This document shows positions 43,247-51,654 of a stretch of DNA of 64,000 nucleotides, piece after piece; within the stretch, counting starts at the first letter, position 1, and every line of letters starts with the position of its first letter. The notes under the pieces are model-generated. The model did not search any database. It had not been told where the DNA came from and saw nothing but the letters and a program-made list of their open reading frames with translations. The DNA is taken from assembly GCA_963717445.1 (NCBI GenBank), contig OY970334.1, positions 2,790,001 through 2,854,000 on the forward strand, given 5' to 3'. The stretch comes from JAGVPT01 sp963717445 (lineage in GTDB: Bacteria; Bacteroidota; Ignavibacteria; UBA10030; UBA8401). A program made the position numbers and the translations under genes.

Positions 43247-45640
43247 ATGCAGCCTGAGGAAATATTAGAAAGTATCAGCGGAGGATTTTTTGCCCTCGAT
43301 GCGGATTTCAAGTTTACTTACTGGAACCGGGCGGCTGAAGAAGGAACAGGTTTTCCCCGCGACCGGGTGCTCGGGAAGCATGTGTTCGAGATTTTCCCGA
43401 ACGCGGAAAAAGCCGAGTTGGGCGACCGCTATCGTACAGCGATGGCAACGAAATCGTTCCAGTCGTTTGAAACAAGTTACCACGACAATAATTTTGAAGC
43501 GTGGTACAATATCCGCATTTATCCGAATGAAAACGGGCTGTCCGTTTTCTTTCAGGACATCACCCATCAGAAGCAGCAGGAACGCCAGCGGGAGACACTG
43601 CTCGAAATTTCTCATGTCATCAATACGAGCAACCAGCTCGACAACCTCTGCGCGCAGGTCGTGCACACAATTGCCGCACGGTACGACCTTCCATTCCACC
43701 ACGTGCTGATGTATATTTTCCGGCCGCAGGATGAAAAAATTATTTTGGTCGCACCCGAGCTTCCGTCGCTCGAATGGGAAAAAAGCCTCACAGCCCGGTC
43801 GGTGAGCGAACAGAATGCCGTTGCGTGTATTGACGCCGTGATCACCGGAGCCCCGATTATTACCTCGGACGTTTCGCGCAGTTCGTACTACGCTCTGGCG
43901 CCGGAGATGCTGGTGACCTCGACGCCGAAAACCGTCCTCGCGATTCCTTTGAAAGTCGAAGGGGAGCTCGTCGGCGTTATGGAGATGGTGATGAATTCCG
44001 ACAAGGCGTTCGCTGAACGTGAACAATCGTTTCTCTCCCTCATTGCCAACGAGCTGGCTGTCGGCATCAGCCGCAGGGGATTGATCGACGAACTACGCGT
44101 AAAGAACGTCGACCTCGAAATCCAGCGGGCGCAAACGCTGGATGCACATCAAACGTTGAAAAAATTCCTCGCCTTCTTCAGCCACGAGCTTCGCTCGCCG
44201 CTGAATTCCATTATCGGGTTTTCGGAGCTGATTCAAGCCGATGTGTCCAGGCTGGATGCGGCAACCGTTTCATCGTACGTTTCTTCTATCAATCAAAGCG
44301 GAAAACACCTGCTCCAGCTCATCAACGATATTCTGGATCTGTCTAAACTTGAAGCGGGGAAACTGGAGCTCCACTACATGAGCATTCCGATCCGGCAATT
44401 CATCGATGCACTGACAAAGTCGCTTCAGCCGCAGATGGAAGAAAAGAAGCTGTCGTTCGAGGTTCATATTGCAGACGAACTCGACAATATCGTCGCCGAC
44501 GATGTCCGCCTCAAGCAAATTATACTGAACCTCGTTTCGAACGCGATAAAATTCAGCCATCCGGAAAATAAAATTACAATCAGCGTTATGCGGGTTGATA
44601 ACACCGTCCAGTTCAGCGTGGAAGATACGGGCGTCGGCATCAGGCCCGATGAATTGCCGAGGCTGTTCCTTCCGTTCCAGCAAGCGTCGGCTGGAAAGAG
44701 GAAACAAGAAGGAACGGGATTGGGCTTGTCGATCACGAAAAAGCTTGTCGAGCTTCACGGGGGCTCGGTGACGGCGGTAAGCGAATGGGGAAAAGGAAGC
44801 ACGTTTGTTGTTCGAATGCCGATGATGGTCAACTCCCGCGGCGAGAGTGACGAAATCGCAGGAAACATCGCAGGCATTCTTTCACCCTCGTCGGAGCCGC
44901 AGCGTGTGCTGATCGTGGAGGACAAGCCGCACGCGAGGCAAATCCTCCAGTCGTATCTTTCGGAAGCAGGCTACGTCATCGAAACTGCGGTGAACGGTAT
45001 CGAGGCGCTCGACAAAGCCAAAGTATGGAAACCCGATGTCATCACCCTCGACATTCTTCTTCCGGTGAAAGACGGCTGGCAAGTTCTGCGCGAGCTTAAA
45101 CAACACCCGCTGTGTAAAGACATTCCCGTGATTATTATTTCCATGCTTGATGAACGAAACGTCGGTTTCGGACTTGGAGCTGTCGATTATTTTGTGAAGC
45201 CGGTACACAAGGATGCGCTCCTCGAATCGCTTCGTAAGGTAACGACGGGGTTGAAGAGAAAACAATCGGCAAAAATTTTGGTGATCGATGACGACCGTTC
45301 CGTGATCGACCTGGTGCAGGTGATTTTGGAAGCTGAGGGATGCACAGTCTTGAAGGCTTTGGATGGTAGAGAAGGTCTACATCTTGCACAAGAAGAACAT
45401 CCCGACCTTATCATTCTTGATCTGGTGATGCCTGAAATTTCCGGCTTCAACGTTGCGTACCAACTGAAACATAATCCGAAAACACAAACGATCCCCGTTA
45501 TTGTCATGACGAGTATGGAAATTGATGATGAAACGAGAGAACAACTGCGGGGGTTTGTCGTCAGCCTGATGAAGAAGTCCGGGTTTACAAAGAAAGATTT
45601 ACTGCAAGAAATCTCTGCACTTGAAGCGAAGCGCCAATAG
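43247..45640 (+). CDS. Hybrid sensor histidine kinase (PAS-GAF-HK-REC-REC)
   Basis: 797 residues, no membrane span, so a cytosolic sensor. PAS domain 1-105 (GGFFALDADFKFTYWNRAAEEGTGFPRD), a GAF domain at about 115-285, a short coiled coil, HisKA with phospho-acceptor His313 (FFSHELRSPLNS), HATPase with N-box (NLVSNAIKFSHPENK), G1 (DTGVGIR) and G2 (GTGLGLSITK). Two receiver domains follow with Asp602 (VITLDILLP) and Asp725 (LIILDLVMP). No output domain or separate regulator is beside it, so phosphate likely goes to a distant protein. Confidence 0.9.
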   Translation: MQPEEILESISGGFFALDADFKFTYWNRAAEEGTGFPRDRVLGKHVFEIFPNAEKAELGDRYRTAMATKSFQSFETSYHDNNFEAWYNIRIYPNENGLSVFFQDITHQKQQERQRETLLEISHVINTSNQLDNLCAQVVHTIAARYDLPFHHVLMYIFRPQDEKIILVAPELPSLEWEKSLTARSVSEQNAVACIDAVITGAPIITSDVSRSSYYALAPEMLVTSTPKTVLAIPLKVEGELVGVMEMVMNSDKAFAEREQSFLSLIANELAVGISRRGLIDELRVKNVDLEIQRAQTLDAHQTLKKFLAFFSHELRSPLNSIIGFSELIQADVSRLDAATVSSYVSSINQSGKHLLQLINDILDLSKLEAGKLELHYMSIPIRQFIDALTKSLQPQMEEKKLSFEVHIADELDNIVADDVRLKQIILNLVSNAIKFSHPENKITISVMRVDNTVQFSVEDTGVGIRPDELPRLFLPFQQASAGKRKQEGTGLGLSITKKLVELHGGSVTAVSEWGKGSTFVVRMPMMVNSRGESDEIAGNIAGILSPSSEPQRVLIVEDKPHARQILQSYLSEAGYVIETAVNGIEALDKAKVWKPDVITLDILLPVKDGWQVLRELKQHPLCKDIPVIIISMLDERNVGFGLGAVDYFVKPVHKDALLESLRKVTTGLKRKQSAKILVIDDDRSVIDLVQVILEAEGCTVLKALDGREGLHLAQEEHPDLIILDLVMPEISGFNVAYQLKHNPKTQTIPVIVMTSMEIDDETREQLRGFVVSLMKKSGFTKKDLLQEISALEAKRQ

Positions 45641-45675
45641 AAATTATCTCGGTGAGCTGGTAATGGATCAGTTTC

Positions 45676-45710
45676 AAGCTCTCCGATTGCTTAAAGCAAT
45701 GAGAGAGCTT
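45676..45710 (+). terminator. Hairpin after the hybrid kinase
   Basis: AAGCTCTC, inner ATTGC/GCAAT, GAGAGCTT: a strong stem-loop. The element that follows begins four bases later and separates the hairpin from CTTATCTTGTTTTG, which was probably its downstream T-rich part. Confidence 0.5.
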
Positions 45711-45714
45711 CTTA

Positions 45715-46386
45715 GGTAGTGACTCATTTTGAGAAAGAAAAACGAGTTTCTGAGGTCTGTTGGAGTCAGTGTACGTCACTTTCTTTCCGAGGAAGTCCCG
45801 GTGTACGGGATCCCGCTCTTTAAAATTTTTAATAGAAGCGGGAAAAGTAACCAAATGCCGCTTTACGGCATCCCGCCTTTTTTGTTTTTAAAGCGGGAGA
45901 AATCTCTCGTCCGAAGGACCCCTTTGGGGAAATCGTAACACACGGATTCAATCCCAGCCACACATGCCGTCAATTTCGGCGCAAGAGGGCGTTGAATATT
46001 GTGGTTTGATGGTCAAGCGCCGAAATTGTCGCAAAGGGATCCCTTTCGGGAAAACCCTTCGATTGAATCCTTCCTACCCGCCGACCTGACGATTTCGATT
46101 AATGTTGCAAAAGCTGCATGTGCTGTATCCTCGGAATCGGCAGCAGTGCGGGTGGGGAGGCGATGCGTGCGTTGAGAAAACGGCTGGCATGTGCAGGTGG
46201 CAAGGGGGAGCAGTTTTCTCCCGGCTGTGTGTGGGGAAGCATCGCCAGCATTCCGATTCTGAGAAGCTCTTCCCGCTTTCCAAAAATATGAAAGGCGGGA
46301 TCCCGTACAGCGGGACTTTGCTTCTTTCTCTGGCACCAGAGAAAGAAGGGTGATTTCGAGACGATCATTCAAAATGAGTCACTACC
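45715..46386. mobile_element. 672-bp transposon-like element (18-bp TIR, 8-bp target duplication)
   Basis: Ends GGTAGTGACTCATTTTGA and TCAAAATGAGTCACTACC are exact inverted repeats of 18 bases. Both ends are flanked by GCTTCTTA (45707-45714 and 46387-46394). No plausible transposase was found. The interior has several hairpins, including a perfect one (CTTCTTTCTCTGG/CCAGAGAAAGAAG) and a TTTCGGCG/CGCCGAAA pair. An 8-bp duplication is typical of families such as IS1595, IS66 or ISL3. Confidence 0.8.
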
Positions 46387-46445
46387 GCTTCTTATCTTGT
46401 TTTGCCGGTCAACAATTCTTATATTTCTCCTGCCCAAAAATTTTC

Positions 46446-46811
46446 CGGGGTGTAGTTCAGTCTCGCCAAAGAGCGGCAAGACTTCGCTGAAGATAGTTAC
46501 ATAATTTTATATACGGGGTGTAGCTCAGCCTGGCTAGAGCGTCCCGCTCTTTAAGTGGGAAAGTCGGGTTTGAGTGAGAAAAGAAAGAAAATATCGGGGT
46601 GTAGCTCAGTCTCGCCAAAAAGCGGCAGGACTTCGCTGAAGGTAGTTACATAATTTTACATACGGGGTGTAGCTCAGCCTGGCTAGAGCGTCCCGCTCTT
46701 TAAGTGGGAAAGTCGGGTTTGAGTGAGAAAAAAAAGAAAATATCGGGGTGTAGCTCAGTCTCGCCAAAAAGCGGCAGGACTTCGCTGAAGGTAGTTACAT
46801 AATTTTACATA
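46446..46811 (+). repeat. Tandem array of tRNA-Pro 5' halves (149-bp unit)
   Basis: Five truncated tRNA starts (CGGGGTGTAGCTCAGYCT...) are arranged alternately at 46446, 46514, 46595, 46663 and 46744. Each odd copy continues as CTCGCCAAAAAGCGGCAGGACTTCGCTG and each even copy as GGCTAGAGCGTCCCGCTCTTTAAGTGGG. The unit repeats every 149 bases about 2.5 times and ends at the intact tRNA. The even copies could form a D-stem and an anticodon-like stem with a TTT loop, but no acceptor or T arm remains. Confidence 0.75.
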
Positions 46812-46886
46812 CGGGGTGTAGCTCAGCCTGGCTAGAGCGCTTGCTTTGGGAGCAAGAAGTCGTAGGTTCGAATCCTATCACCCCGA
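46812..46886 (+). tRNA. tRNA-Pro (TGG anticodon)
   Basis: Full cloverleaf: acceptor CGGGGTG/CACCCCG, D-arm GCTC/GAGC, anticodon arm CTTGC/GCAAG with loop TTTGGGA (anticodon TGG), T-arm GTAGG/CCTAT with TTCGAAT. Discriminator A; CCA is not encoded. Confidence 0.93.
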
Positions 46887-46904
46887 CAAAAATGAACAAT
46901 TAAA

Positions 46905-47009
46905 TCAACATTCTTTTTTGTATGAAATATTTGCTCCAAGCCATCTCAGCGCTCCCAATGCCAATAGTATAGCAACTATCCAATAGCCAATTCTTTTTTT
47001 CTTCTCCAA
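46905..47009 (-). other. Possible small membrane ORF or DoxX-like scrap
   Basis: 34 codons from a TTG: LEKKKRIGYWIVAILLALGALRWLG and then ANISYKKEC. The start resembles the DoxX-like protein further on (KRNKIVYWVSTIWLALG). It has no ATG, so it may be a fragment. Confidence 0.25.
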
Positions 47010-47128
47010 TCTGTTTTTTTTAGATTACTTGATTGAGTGTTACCTGCATCCAAAAAGGAGTTCGAATGAACGCAAAGCGAGGTAATCACTTAACGTTTGA
47101 TTAATTTATTTTCCCACCGAATCTTCTA

Positions 47129-47341
47129 GAAGCTATCTCAAAAACGCTTGATTATGTCCTTCTGAAGGAATACTAACAGATCATTGTCATTCTGAATCCC
47201 GTCGCTTTTCAGACGGGGTGAAGAATCCATGACAATGACATACCTTGACTCTACTAGGCTTCTATGTCATGGATGCTTCGCTCCGCTCAGCATGACATTT
47301 ACGGCTGCTTTCTGCATGAAAACCATTTTTGAGATGGCTTC
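47129..47341. mobile_element. 213-bp MITE, copy 3 (inverted orientation)
   Basis: Same element as at 26.8 kb, reversed, with TA on both sides. Its right TA plus first base form the stop codon (TAG) of the YdeI-like gene. Confidence 0.85.
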
Positions 47342-47934
47342 TAATCATTTAATCCCTTTCCATTGAGAATTTGCTGCATACATTTTTCTACCCTTGACTC
47401 CCGGGTTTTGGATTGTTTGGGTTGGGAAAAATAAAAAATGTATGCTCTTTGCCGTCCCGGCGTCAATGCATCAAAAGCAGTTTTCAAGGCGGGGATTTCA
47501 TCTAATTTCTTTTGAAATTCTTCAGGAATCGTAAAATCTTGAATCTTTTTTAACTTCACTTTCAGGCCGGCTTTTTCCACTTCAATAGCTTCATAGATAT
47601 AGGCTTTCACAATGGGTTTCGACTTAACTATTTCCCGAACATTGGTGAACCGAATCTGGCGCGCCGCCTGCACGTTCTCCGTTTGTTGGATGAGAATACC
47701 ATTGGCATCCTTTAACAAAACACCTTTGAAAAACAAAAGTGCACAGTATTCTTTAAATCCATGTATTAAAACTATGTTACTTTTCTGAAACGTGTAACAA
47801 GGACAACCCCACTTCAATTCTTCGGTCAGCCCGCAGTCAAGGGCGATCATTCTCAATTTCTCAAATTCTTCCTGCCACTTTTTGGCTTTACTAAAAAAGA
47901 AATCAACCCTAGGGTTCATTGTACTCTTTGCCAT
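47341..47934 (-). CDS. YdeI/OmpD-associated family protein
   Basis: 197 residues. An N-terminal DUF1801-type part (PRVDFFFSKAKKWQEEFEKLRMIALDCGLTEELKWGCPCYTFQKSNIVLIHGFKEYCALLFFKG) is followed by the C-terminal YdeI segment (IPEEFQKKLDEIPALKTAFDALTPGRQRAYIFYFSQPKQSKTRESRVEKCMQQILNGKGLND). The final stop is supplied by the adjacent MITE, so one or two native end residues may be missing. The exact role is not known; related proteins have been linked to tolerance of antimicrobial peptides. Confidence 0.82.
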   Translation of the reverse strand: MAKSTMNPRVDFFFSKAKKWQEEFEKLRMIALDCGLTEELKWGCPCYTFQKSNIVLIHGFKEYCALLFFKGVLLKDANGILIQQTENVQAARQIRFTNVREIVKSKPIVKAYIYEAIEVEKAGLKVKLKKIQDFTIPEEFQKKLDEIPALKTAFDALTPGRQRAYIFYFSQPKQSKTRESRVEKCMQQILNGKGLND

Positions 47935-48005
47935 GGTATGTTATTTTAATTTGTTTGTTGTGTCTTGTTTTCCAATAATATCCATTATAAGAACCTCTTC
48001 TCCAT

Positions 48006-48024
48006 AAAAAAGCCTTTCGGCCTC
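48006..48024 (-). terminator. Terminator between the VOC and YdeI-like genes
   Basis: GCC-GAAA-GGC stem followed by TTTTTTA on the minus strand. It would limit read-through from the arsR operon into the YdeI-like gene. Confidence 0.6.
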
Positions 48025-48054
48025 TCAATGGATTACAAAAAGGCACTCGTAGAC

Positions 48055-48432
48055 TTACGCCTGTTCCATGTGGACCAGATTGCCTTCGGTGTCCTTAAAA
48101 TTAAACCACTTTACGCCTGACCCCGGACCGTGCAGATCGTCTTTGACTTCACTGACTTTGACTCCCTTGCTGCTAAGCTCTTTGTGAGCTGCGGCAATGT
48201 CTGAAGTCGCAAACCAAAGCGTCATCGTGCCGGGCTTCACATTTTCGTGAAAGGTAGTTAGGGTAATAGTAACTCCACCTTCAGGCAGTGTAAGCGATAC
48301 CCACCAGTGGTGGTCGTCTTGGCGGTAGTCCGTCGCAACTTTCAAACCGAGTTTGTCTCCGTAAAATGCTTTCGCCTTCGGCATGTCGCTGACAGCAATG
48401 GCGAGCATCACTAGTTTGTTAACTGCTTGCAT
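48055..48432 (-). CDS. VOC (glyoxalase-type) family protein
   Basis: 125 residues. VOC fold signatures: KLVMLAIAVSDMPKAKAFYGDKLGLKVATDYRQDDHHWWVSLTLPEGG in the first half and MTLWFATSDIAAAHKELSSKGVKV...GVKWFNFKDTEGNLVHMEQA in the second. The final Glu (HMEQ) is a typical metal-ligand position. Substrate unknown. It is part of the arsR-like operon. Confidence 0.8.
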   Translation of the reverse strand: MQAVNKLVMLAIAVSDMPKAKAFYGDKLGLKVATDYRQDDHHWWVSLTLPEGGVTITLTTFHENVKPGTMTLWFATSDIAAAHKELSSKGVKVSEVKDDLHGPGSGVKWFNFKDTEGNLVHMEQA

Positions 48433-48454
48433 AATTTTTTACCTTTCTATTTTG

Positions 48455-48850
48455 TTAATATTGATTAACTGAAATGATTTTTCTATCCGCAGGTCTGTAA
48501 TACCACGATACCGCCGTCAGGATTAGAAGCAGCAACGAGGGAAATATTTCATTCATGGAATCGCCCGATGCAAAATGTGAAATTGCCGCTCCCGACGTGG
48601 TAAAGAAAAAGCCTGCATAAGCCCATTCCTTAATTAAGGGGAATTTAGGAATAAACAATGCTAGAACTCCCAAAAGTTTCCAAACACCTAGTATTGTTAG
48701 AAAATAGATAGGATAGCCCAAATGTGTAATCATATCTACTCCCCCTACCCCCGCTTTCATTTTGATTAACTGTCCTGTTCCAATTGATAGCATTCCTAAT
48801 GCAAGCCAGATAGTAGAAACCCAATAGACGATTTTATTTCTCTTTGTCAT
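48455..48850 (-). CDS. DoxX-like family membrane protein
   Basis: 131 residues with four membrane spans: IVYWVSTIWLALGMLSIGTGQLIK, GYPIYFLTILGVWKLLGVLALFI, EWAYAGFFFTTSGAAISHF and IFPSLLLLILTAVSWYYRPADRK. GVWKLLGV...EWAYAGFFF is typical of the DoxX_2 family. It begins six bases after the SRPBCC gene and is likely co-translated. Confidence 0.8.
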   Translation of the reverse strand: MTKRNKIVYWVSTIWLALGMLSIGTGQLIKMKAGVGGVDMITHLGYPIYFLTILGVWKLLGVLALFIPKFPLIKEWAYAGFFFTTSGAAISHFASGDSMNEIFPSLLLLILTAVSWYYRPADRKIISVNQY

Positions 48851-48856
48851 AATGTG

Positions 48857-49324
48857 TTATTTTAATTTGCTGACAATTTCTTGTAAGCGGTTATGCGCCA
48901 TGTTGATTCCCTGAGCAAAGGGGAGCTGCAGCACCTGATCTCTTTGTGCATGCGATTCATAGATTACGTGCATAGTGAGTTTGCTGGTGTCGCCGATAAG
49001 TTTTTCAAATTCATAGAACTCAAGCTGGACGCCAAAAGGGGTATTCTCCATTTCAAATGTCCGGGTGATTTTCCGGTTCGGACTAAACTCATGGATAACC
49101 CCGTTGGCCCGAAACAGCACGTTTCCCTGAGGATCGCTTGTTTCAAATTGGTAACTGCCGTGCTTTTTACTTTCGAGTTTCAGGACTTTCGTTCCCATCC
49201 ATTGCTCAACAATGTCGGGCTCCACGTACGCTTTAAAAAGGAATTCCAACGGCAAGTCAAATTCTCTTGTGATCACTAAATCCTGTTTGCCGTCTTCGGC
49301 AATGATTTTTGTTTTTCGTTCCAT
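48857..49324 (-). CDS. SRPBCC/AHSA1-family protein
   Basis: 155 residues. The helix-grip pattern VITREFDLPLEFLFKAYVEPDIVEQWMG, followed by FRANGVIHEFSPNRKITRTFEME and a long C-terminal helix (FAQGINMAHNRLQEIVSKLK), is typical of the AHSA1 (activator of Hsp90 ATPase homologue) type that binds hydrophobic ligands. It starts one base after the ArsR regulator's stop, as such pairs often do in Bacteroidota. Confidence 0.85.
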   Translation of the reverse strand: MERKTKIIAEDGKQDLVITREFDLPLEFLFKAYVEPDIVEQWMGTKVLKLESKKHGSYQFETSDPQGNVLFRANGVIHEFSPNRKITRTFEMENTPFGVQLEFYEFEKLIGDTSKLTMHVIYESHAQRDQVLQLPFAQGINMAHNRLQEIVSKLK

Positions 49325-49325
49325 G

Positions 49326-49655
49326 TTATCTCTTCTTTTGTGATTTGTATTTTTTCATGATCGTTTCCAATTGATTAAACCTCTCATCCCACATTTTGCG
49401 GAATGGCTCAATAAAGTCTGCTATTTCTTTTACCTTTTGGGGATTCAAGTGATAGTAAATTTCTCTGCCGTTTTGTTCTTGTTCGAGCAATTTGCACTCG
49501 GTGAGTATTCGCAAGTGTTTTGAAACTGTCGGTCTTGCCGTGTCAAAGTTTGATGCTATTGCACCCGCTGTCATGGTTTGTGAAGCTACCAACAGAAGTA
49601 TAGCCCTTCTTGTCGGGTCTGCTATGGCTTGAAATACGTCTCGTCTTAAATTCAT
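49326..49655 (-). CDS. ArsR-family transcriptional repressor
   Basis: 109 residues. A winged helix with the DNA-recognition segment TAGAIASNFDTARPTVSKHLRILTECKLLEQEQNGREIYYHLNPQKVKEI. There are no cysteine metal ligands, so it is probably not a metal sensor. It leads the SRPBCC-DoxX-VOC operon and likely controls it through the twin operator in its promoter. Confidence 0.85.
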   Translation of the reverse strand: MNLRRDVFQAIADPTRRAILLLVASQTMTAGAIASNFDTARPTVSKHLRILTECKLLEQEQNGREIYYHLNPQKVKEIADFIEPFRKMWDERFNQLETIMKKYKSQKKR

Positions 49656-49659
49656 TGCG

Positions 49660-49704
49660 TAGCTATTTGACTACAAATATATGTATAGTTATTTAACTGC
49701 GCAA
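49660..49704 (-). promoter_or_regulatory. Promoter with twin operator for the ArsR operon
   Basis: TTG-N20-TATATTTG on the minus strand. Two near-palindromic boxes, AGTTAAATAACTA (inside the promoter spacer) and AGTCAAATAGCTA (just downstream), are 26 bases apart. Their placement fits repression by the ArsR protein. Confidence 0.6.
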
Positions 49705-49896
49705 GTTTTTTTTGCGATTTTTTTAACGGATGTTTTTGAGTGTCGTTAGCTGTAAGTCTGAATTATTGTCAGCCGATGATTTTACAAATGTCGGGTTGTG
49801 CGGTCGTTTAGCCTTGCCGCCACTTCAAAATGAGTGAGATCAGAGAAATTGGACATCTTTGGGAAAATTTCTCGATCAGAATGGTCTAAAAAATTA

Positions 49897-50109
49897 GAAG
49901 CCATCTCAAAAATGGTTTTCATGCAGAAAGCAGCCGTAAATGTCATGCTGAGCGGAGCGAAGCATCCATGACATGGAAGCCTAGTAGAGTCAAGGTATGT
50001 CATTGTCATGGATTCTTCACCCCGTCTGAAAAGCGACGGGGTTCAGAATGACAATGATCTGTCAGTATTCCTTCAGAAGGACATAATCAAGCGTTTTTGA
50101 GATAGCTTC
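49897..50109. mobile_element. 213-bp MITE, copy 4
   Basis: Same ends and interior as copy 1, flanked by TA on both sides. It lies between the ArsR promoter and the XdhC terminator. Confidence 0.85.
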
Positions 50110-50187
50110 TAGTTATCATAAGGTTATATTGAAAACCGTTTTAGATACATGACGAATGACCTCAAAAAAATGCGCAGCCATACTGAC

Positions 50188-50223
50188 AAAAAAATCCCGC
50201 TCGTCGATTAACCAAGCAGGATT
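50188..50223 (-). terminator. Intrinsic terminator after the XdhC gene
   Basis: AAATCCTGCT/AGCGGGATTT stem, then seven T on the minus strand. Confidence 0.7.
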
Positions 50224-50316
50224 TCTTTCTTTGGACATCAGGTAATTTCCAATCGAGCCTCAACACATACCATCTGTAATTTTTACGCGTTCTATCTGAG
50301 AAATCGGCAATCTGCG

Positions 50317-51447
50317 TTAAATCTGCGCACTCTGAGCAATCAATCCCGCCATGTCATCGGACTTATTCTTTTGTTCATCTACCTTGCCTCTCCGCACAGC
50401 GATCAGTTGTGCCGTTACACTCACGCCGATCTCTTCGGCCGTCGTTGCACCGATCTCAATTCCTATCGGTGCATGAACACGCTTCAGTTTTTCGGCCGAG
50501 ACTCCGCGCTCCATCAGATGTTTGTACGTGGTGAGGACTTTTCGCTGGCTTCCGATCATGCCGATGTACTTTGCAGGAGATGAGATAACGCGCTCTAAAA
50601 TTTCCTCGTCTGAACGGTGCCCTCGAGTAACAATGACGATATATGTCGACGGCTTTATTTCGAAATGCTGAAAAGCGTCGCTGAACTCAACCGCTAACGT
50701 GCAGTCTGCCTCCGGAAAACGTTGCGCGTTCGCGTACTCGGACCTGTCGTCGATAATTGTAATGCGGAATCCAGCCATTGATGCAGTGCGCGAAACATAC
50801 TTCGATACGTGTCCACCGCCAAAAATGACAAGGTGCGGCATTCCGCTCAGAGGTTCTAGAATCAATTCTCCCTGTTCTACAGTGATCCGCCGGGTCTCAT
50901 TTCGGTGATGCGCTTTCGCGACTGCCTCTTCGATTTTCCGGATAGTTGAATCAACTGTCGATGCATTCGGCTGTCCAACATGATTCCACCATTCCCTCAT
51001 TCCATTCTTCCAATCGGATTTCATGCTTAAATAGGTTTTCCCGGCAACACATCCGTTTTGCCAGGTAAGCGTAGCGAGGATGCAATCGTCCCCCTCATCA
51101 CGGATTACTTTTAGTTCCTTAAATAACGCAATATCTTTTTTGAACAGCGGTTCTATGAGCACATCCAACTTCCCGCCGCAAATCAAGCCTTGATCAAGAT
51201 TTGTTTCATTAAGCTCGAAGGTGAGAATCGTTGCAATGTCTGAATTATAAAGCCGTATTGCTTCCTGCAAAACATCGCCCTCCACACAACCGCCGCCGAC
51301 CGTCCCCAGCCAGTTTTTCCCGCCGTTTTCCACAAGCATTTTTGAAAGAGCAGAGGCGGGGGTCGAGCCGTTCGTCGAAATGATGGTCGCAAGCATAACC
51401 CGCTCTTCCGTTTCAAGGGCAGAGACTATTTCTTTCAGAATGTCCAT
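50317..51447 (-). CDS. XdhC/CoxI-family molybdenum-enzyme maturation protein
   Basis: 376 residues. The N-terminal XdhC_CoxI part (ERVMLATIISTNGSTPASALSKMLV...GTVGGGCVEGDVL) is followed by a Rossmann XdhC_C domain with the nucleotide-binding motif LVIFGGGHVSKYVSRTASMAGFRITIIDDR and the C-terminal APIGIEIGATTAEEIGVSVTAQLIAVRRGK. Such proteins carry molybdenum cofactor and help its sulfuration for xanthine dehydrogenase or related enzymes. No target enzyme is in the window. Confidence 0.88.
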   Translation of the reverse strand: MDILKEIVSALETEERVMLATIISTNGSTPASALSKMLVENGGKNWLGTVGGGCVEGDVLQEAIRLYNSDIATILTFELNETNLDQGLICGGKLDVLIEPLFKKDIALFKELKVIRDEGDDCILATLTWQNGCVAGKTYLSMKSDWKNGMREWWNHVGQPNASTVDSTIRKIEEAVAKAHHRNETRRITVEQGELILEPLSGMPHLVIFGGGHVSKYVSRTASMAGFRITIIDDRSEYANAQRFPEADCTLAVEFSDAFQHFEIKPSTYIVIVTRGHRSDEEILERVISSPAKYIGMIGSQRKVLTTYKHLMERGVSAEKLKRVHAPIGIEIGATTAEEIGVSVTAQLIAVRRGKVDEQKNKSDDMAGLIAQSAQI

Positions 51448-51654
51448 GGCTATAGTGTAACAATTATACGCGCAATTTTCAAGGCTTGCGGTAGACTCAG
51501 TTTCGATGGTAGCCTCTTGATCAATCTATCCTTCTTTCTCAAGCTGAGTCACTACGAGGCTTGCATTTTTGCTCTAAAAATTCTATTCTTTTATAGGTCT
51601 AAAAAGCTTTCATGGCGAAGATAAGAGGGCTTTTTGAATAATGAATTTCTCCCA

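Noticed and set aside
43265..44026. 253-codon minus-strand frame opposite the hybrid kinase
   Set aside because: It is an antisense shadow of the GC-rich PAS-GAF coding region, with His-rich unnatural composition.
45729..46372. Several open frames of 70-120 codons inside the 672-bp element
   Set aside because: They overlap hairpins, exist on both strands and frames, and lack any domain; the element is taken as noncoding.
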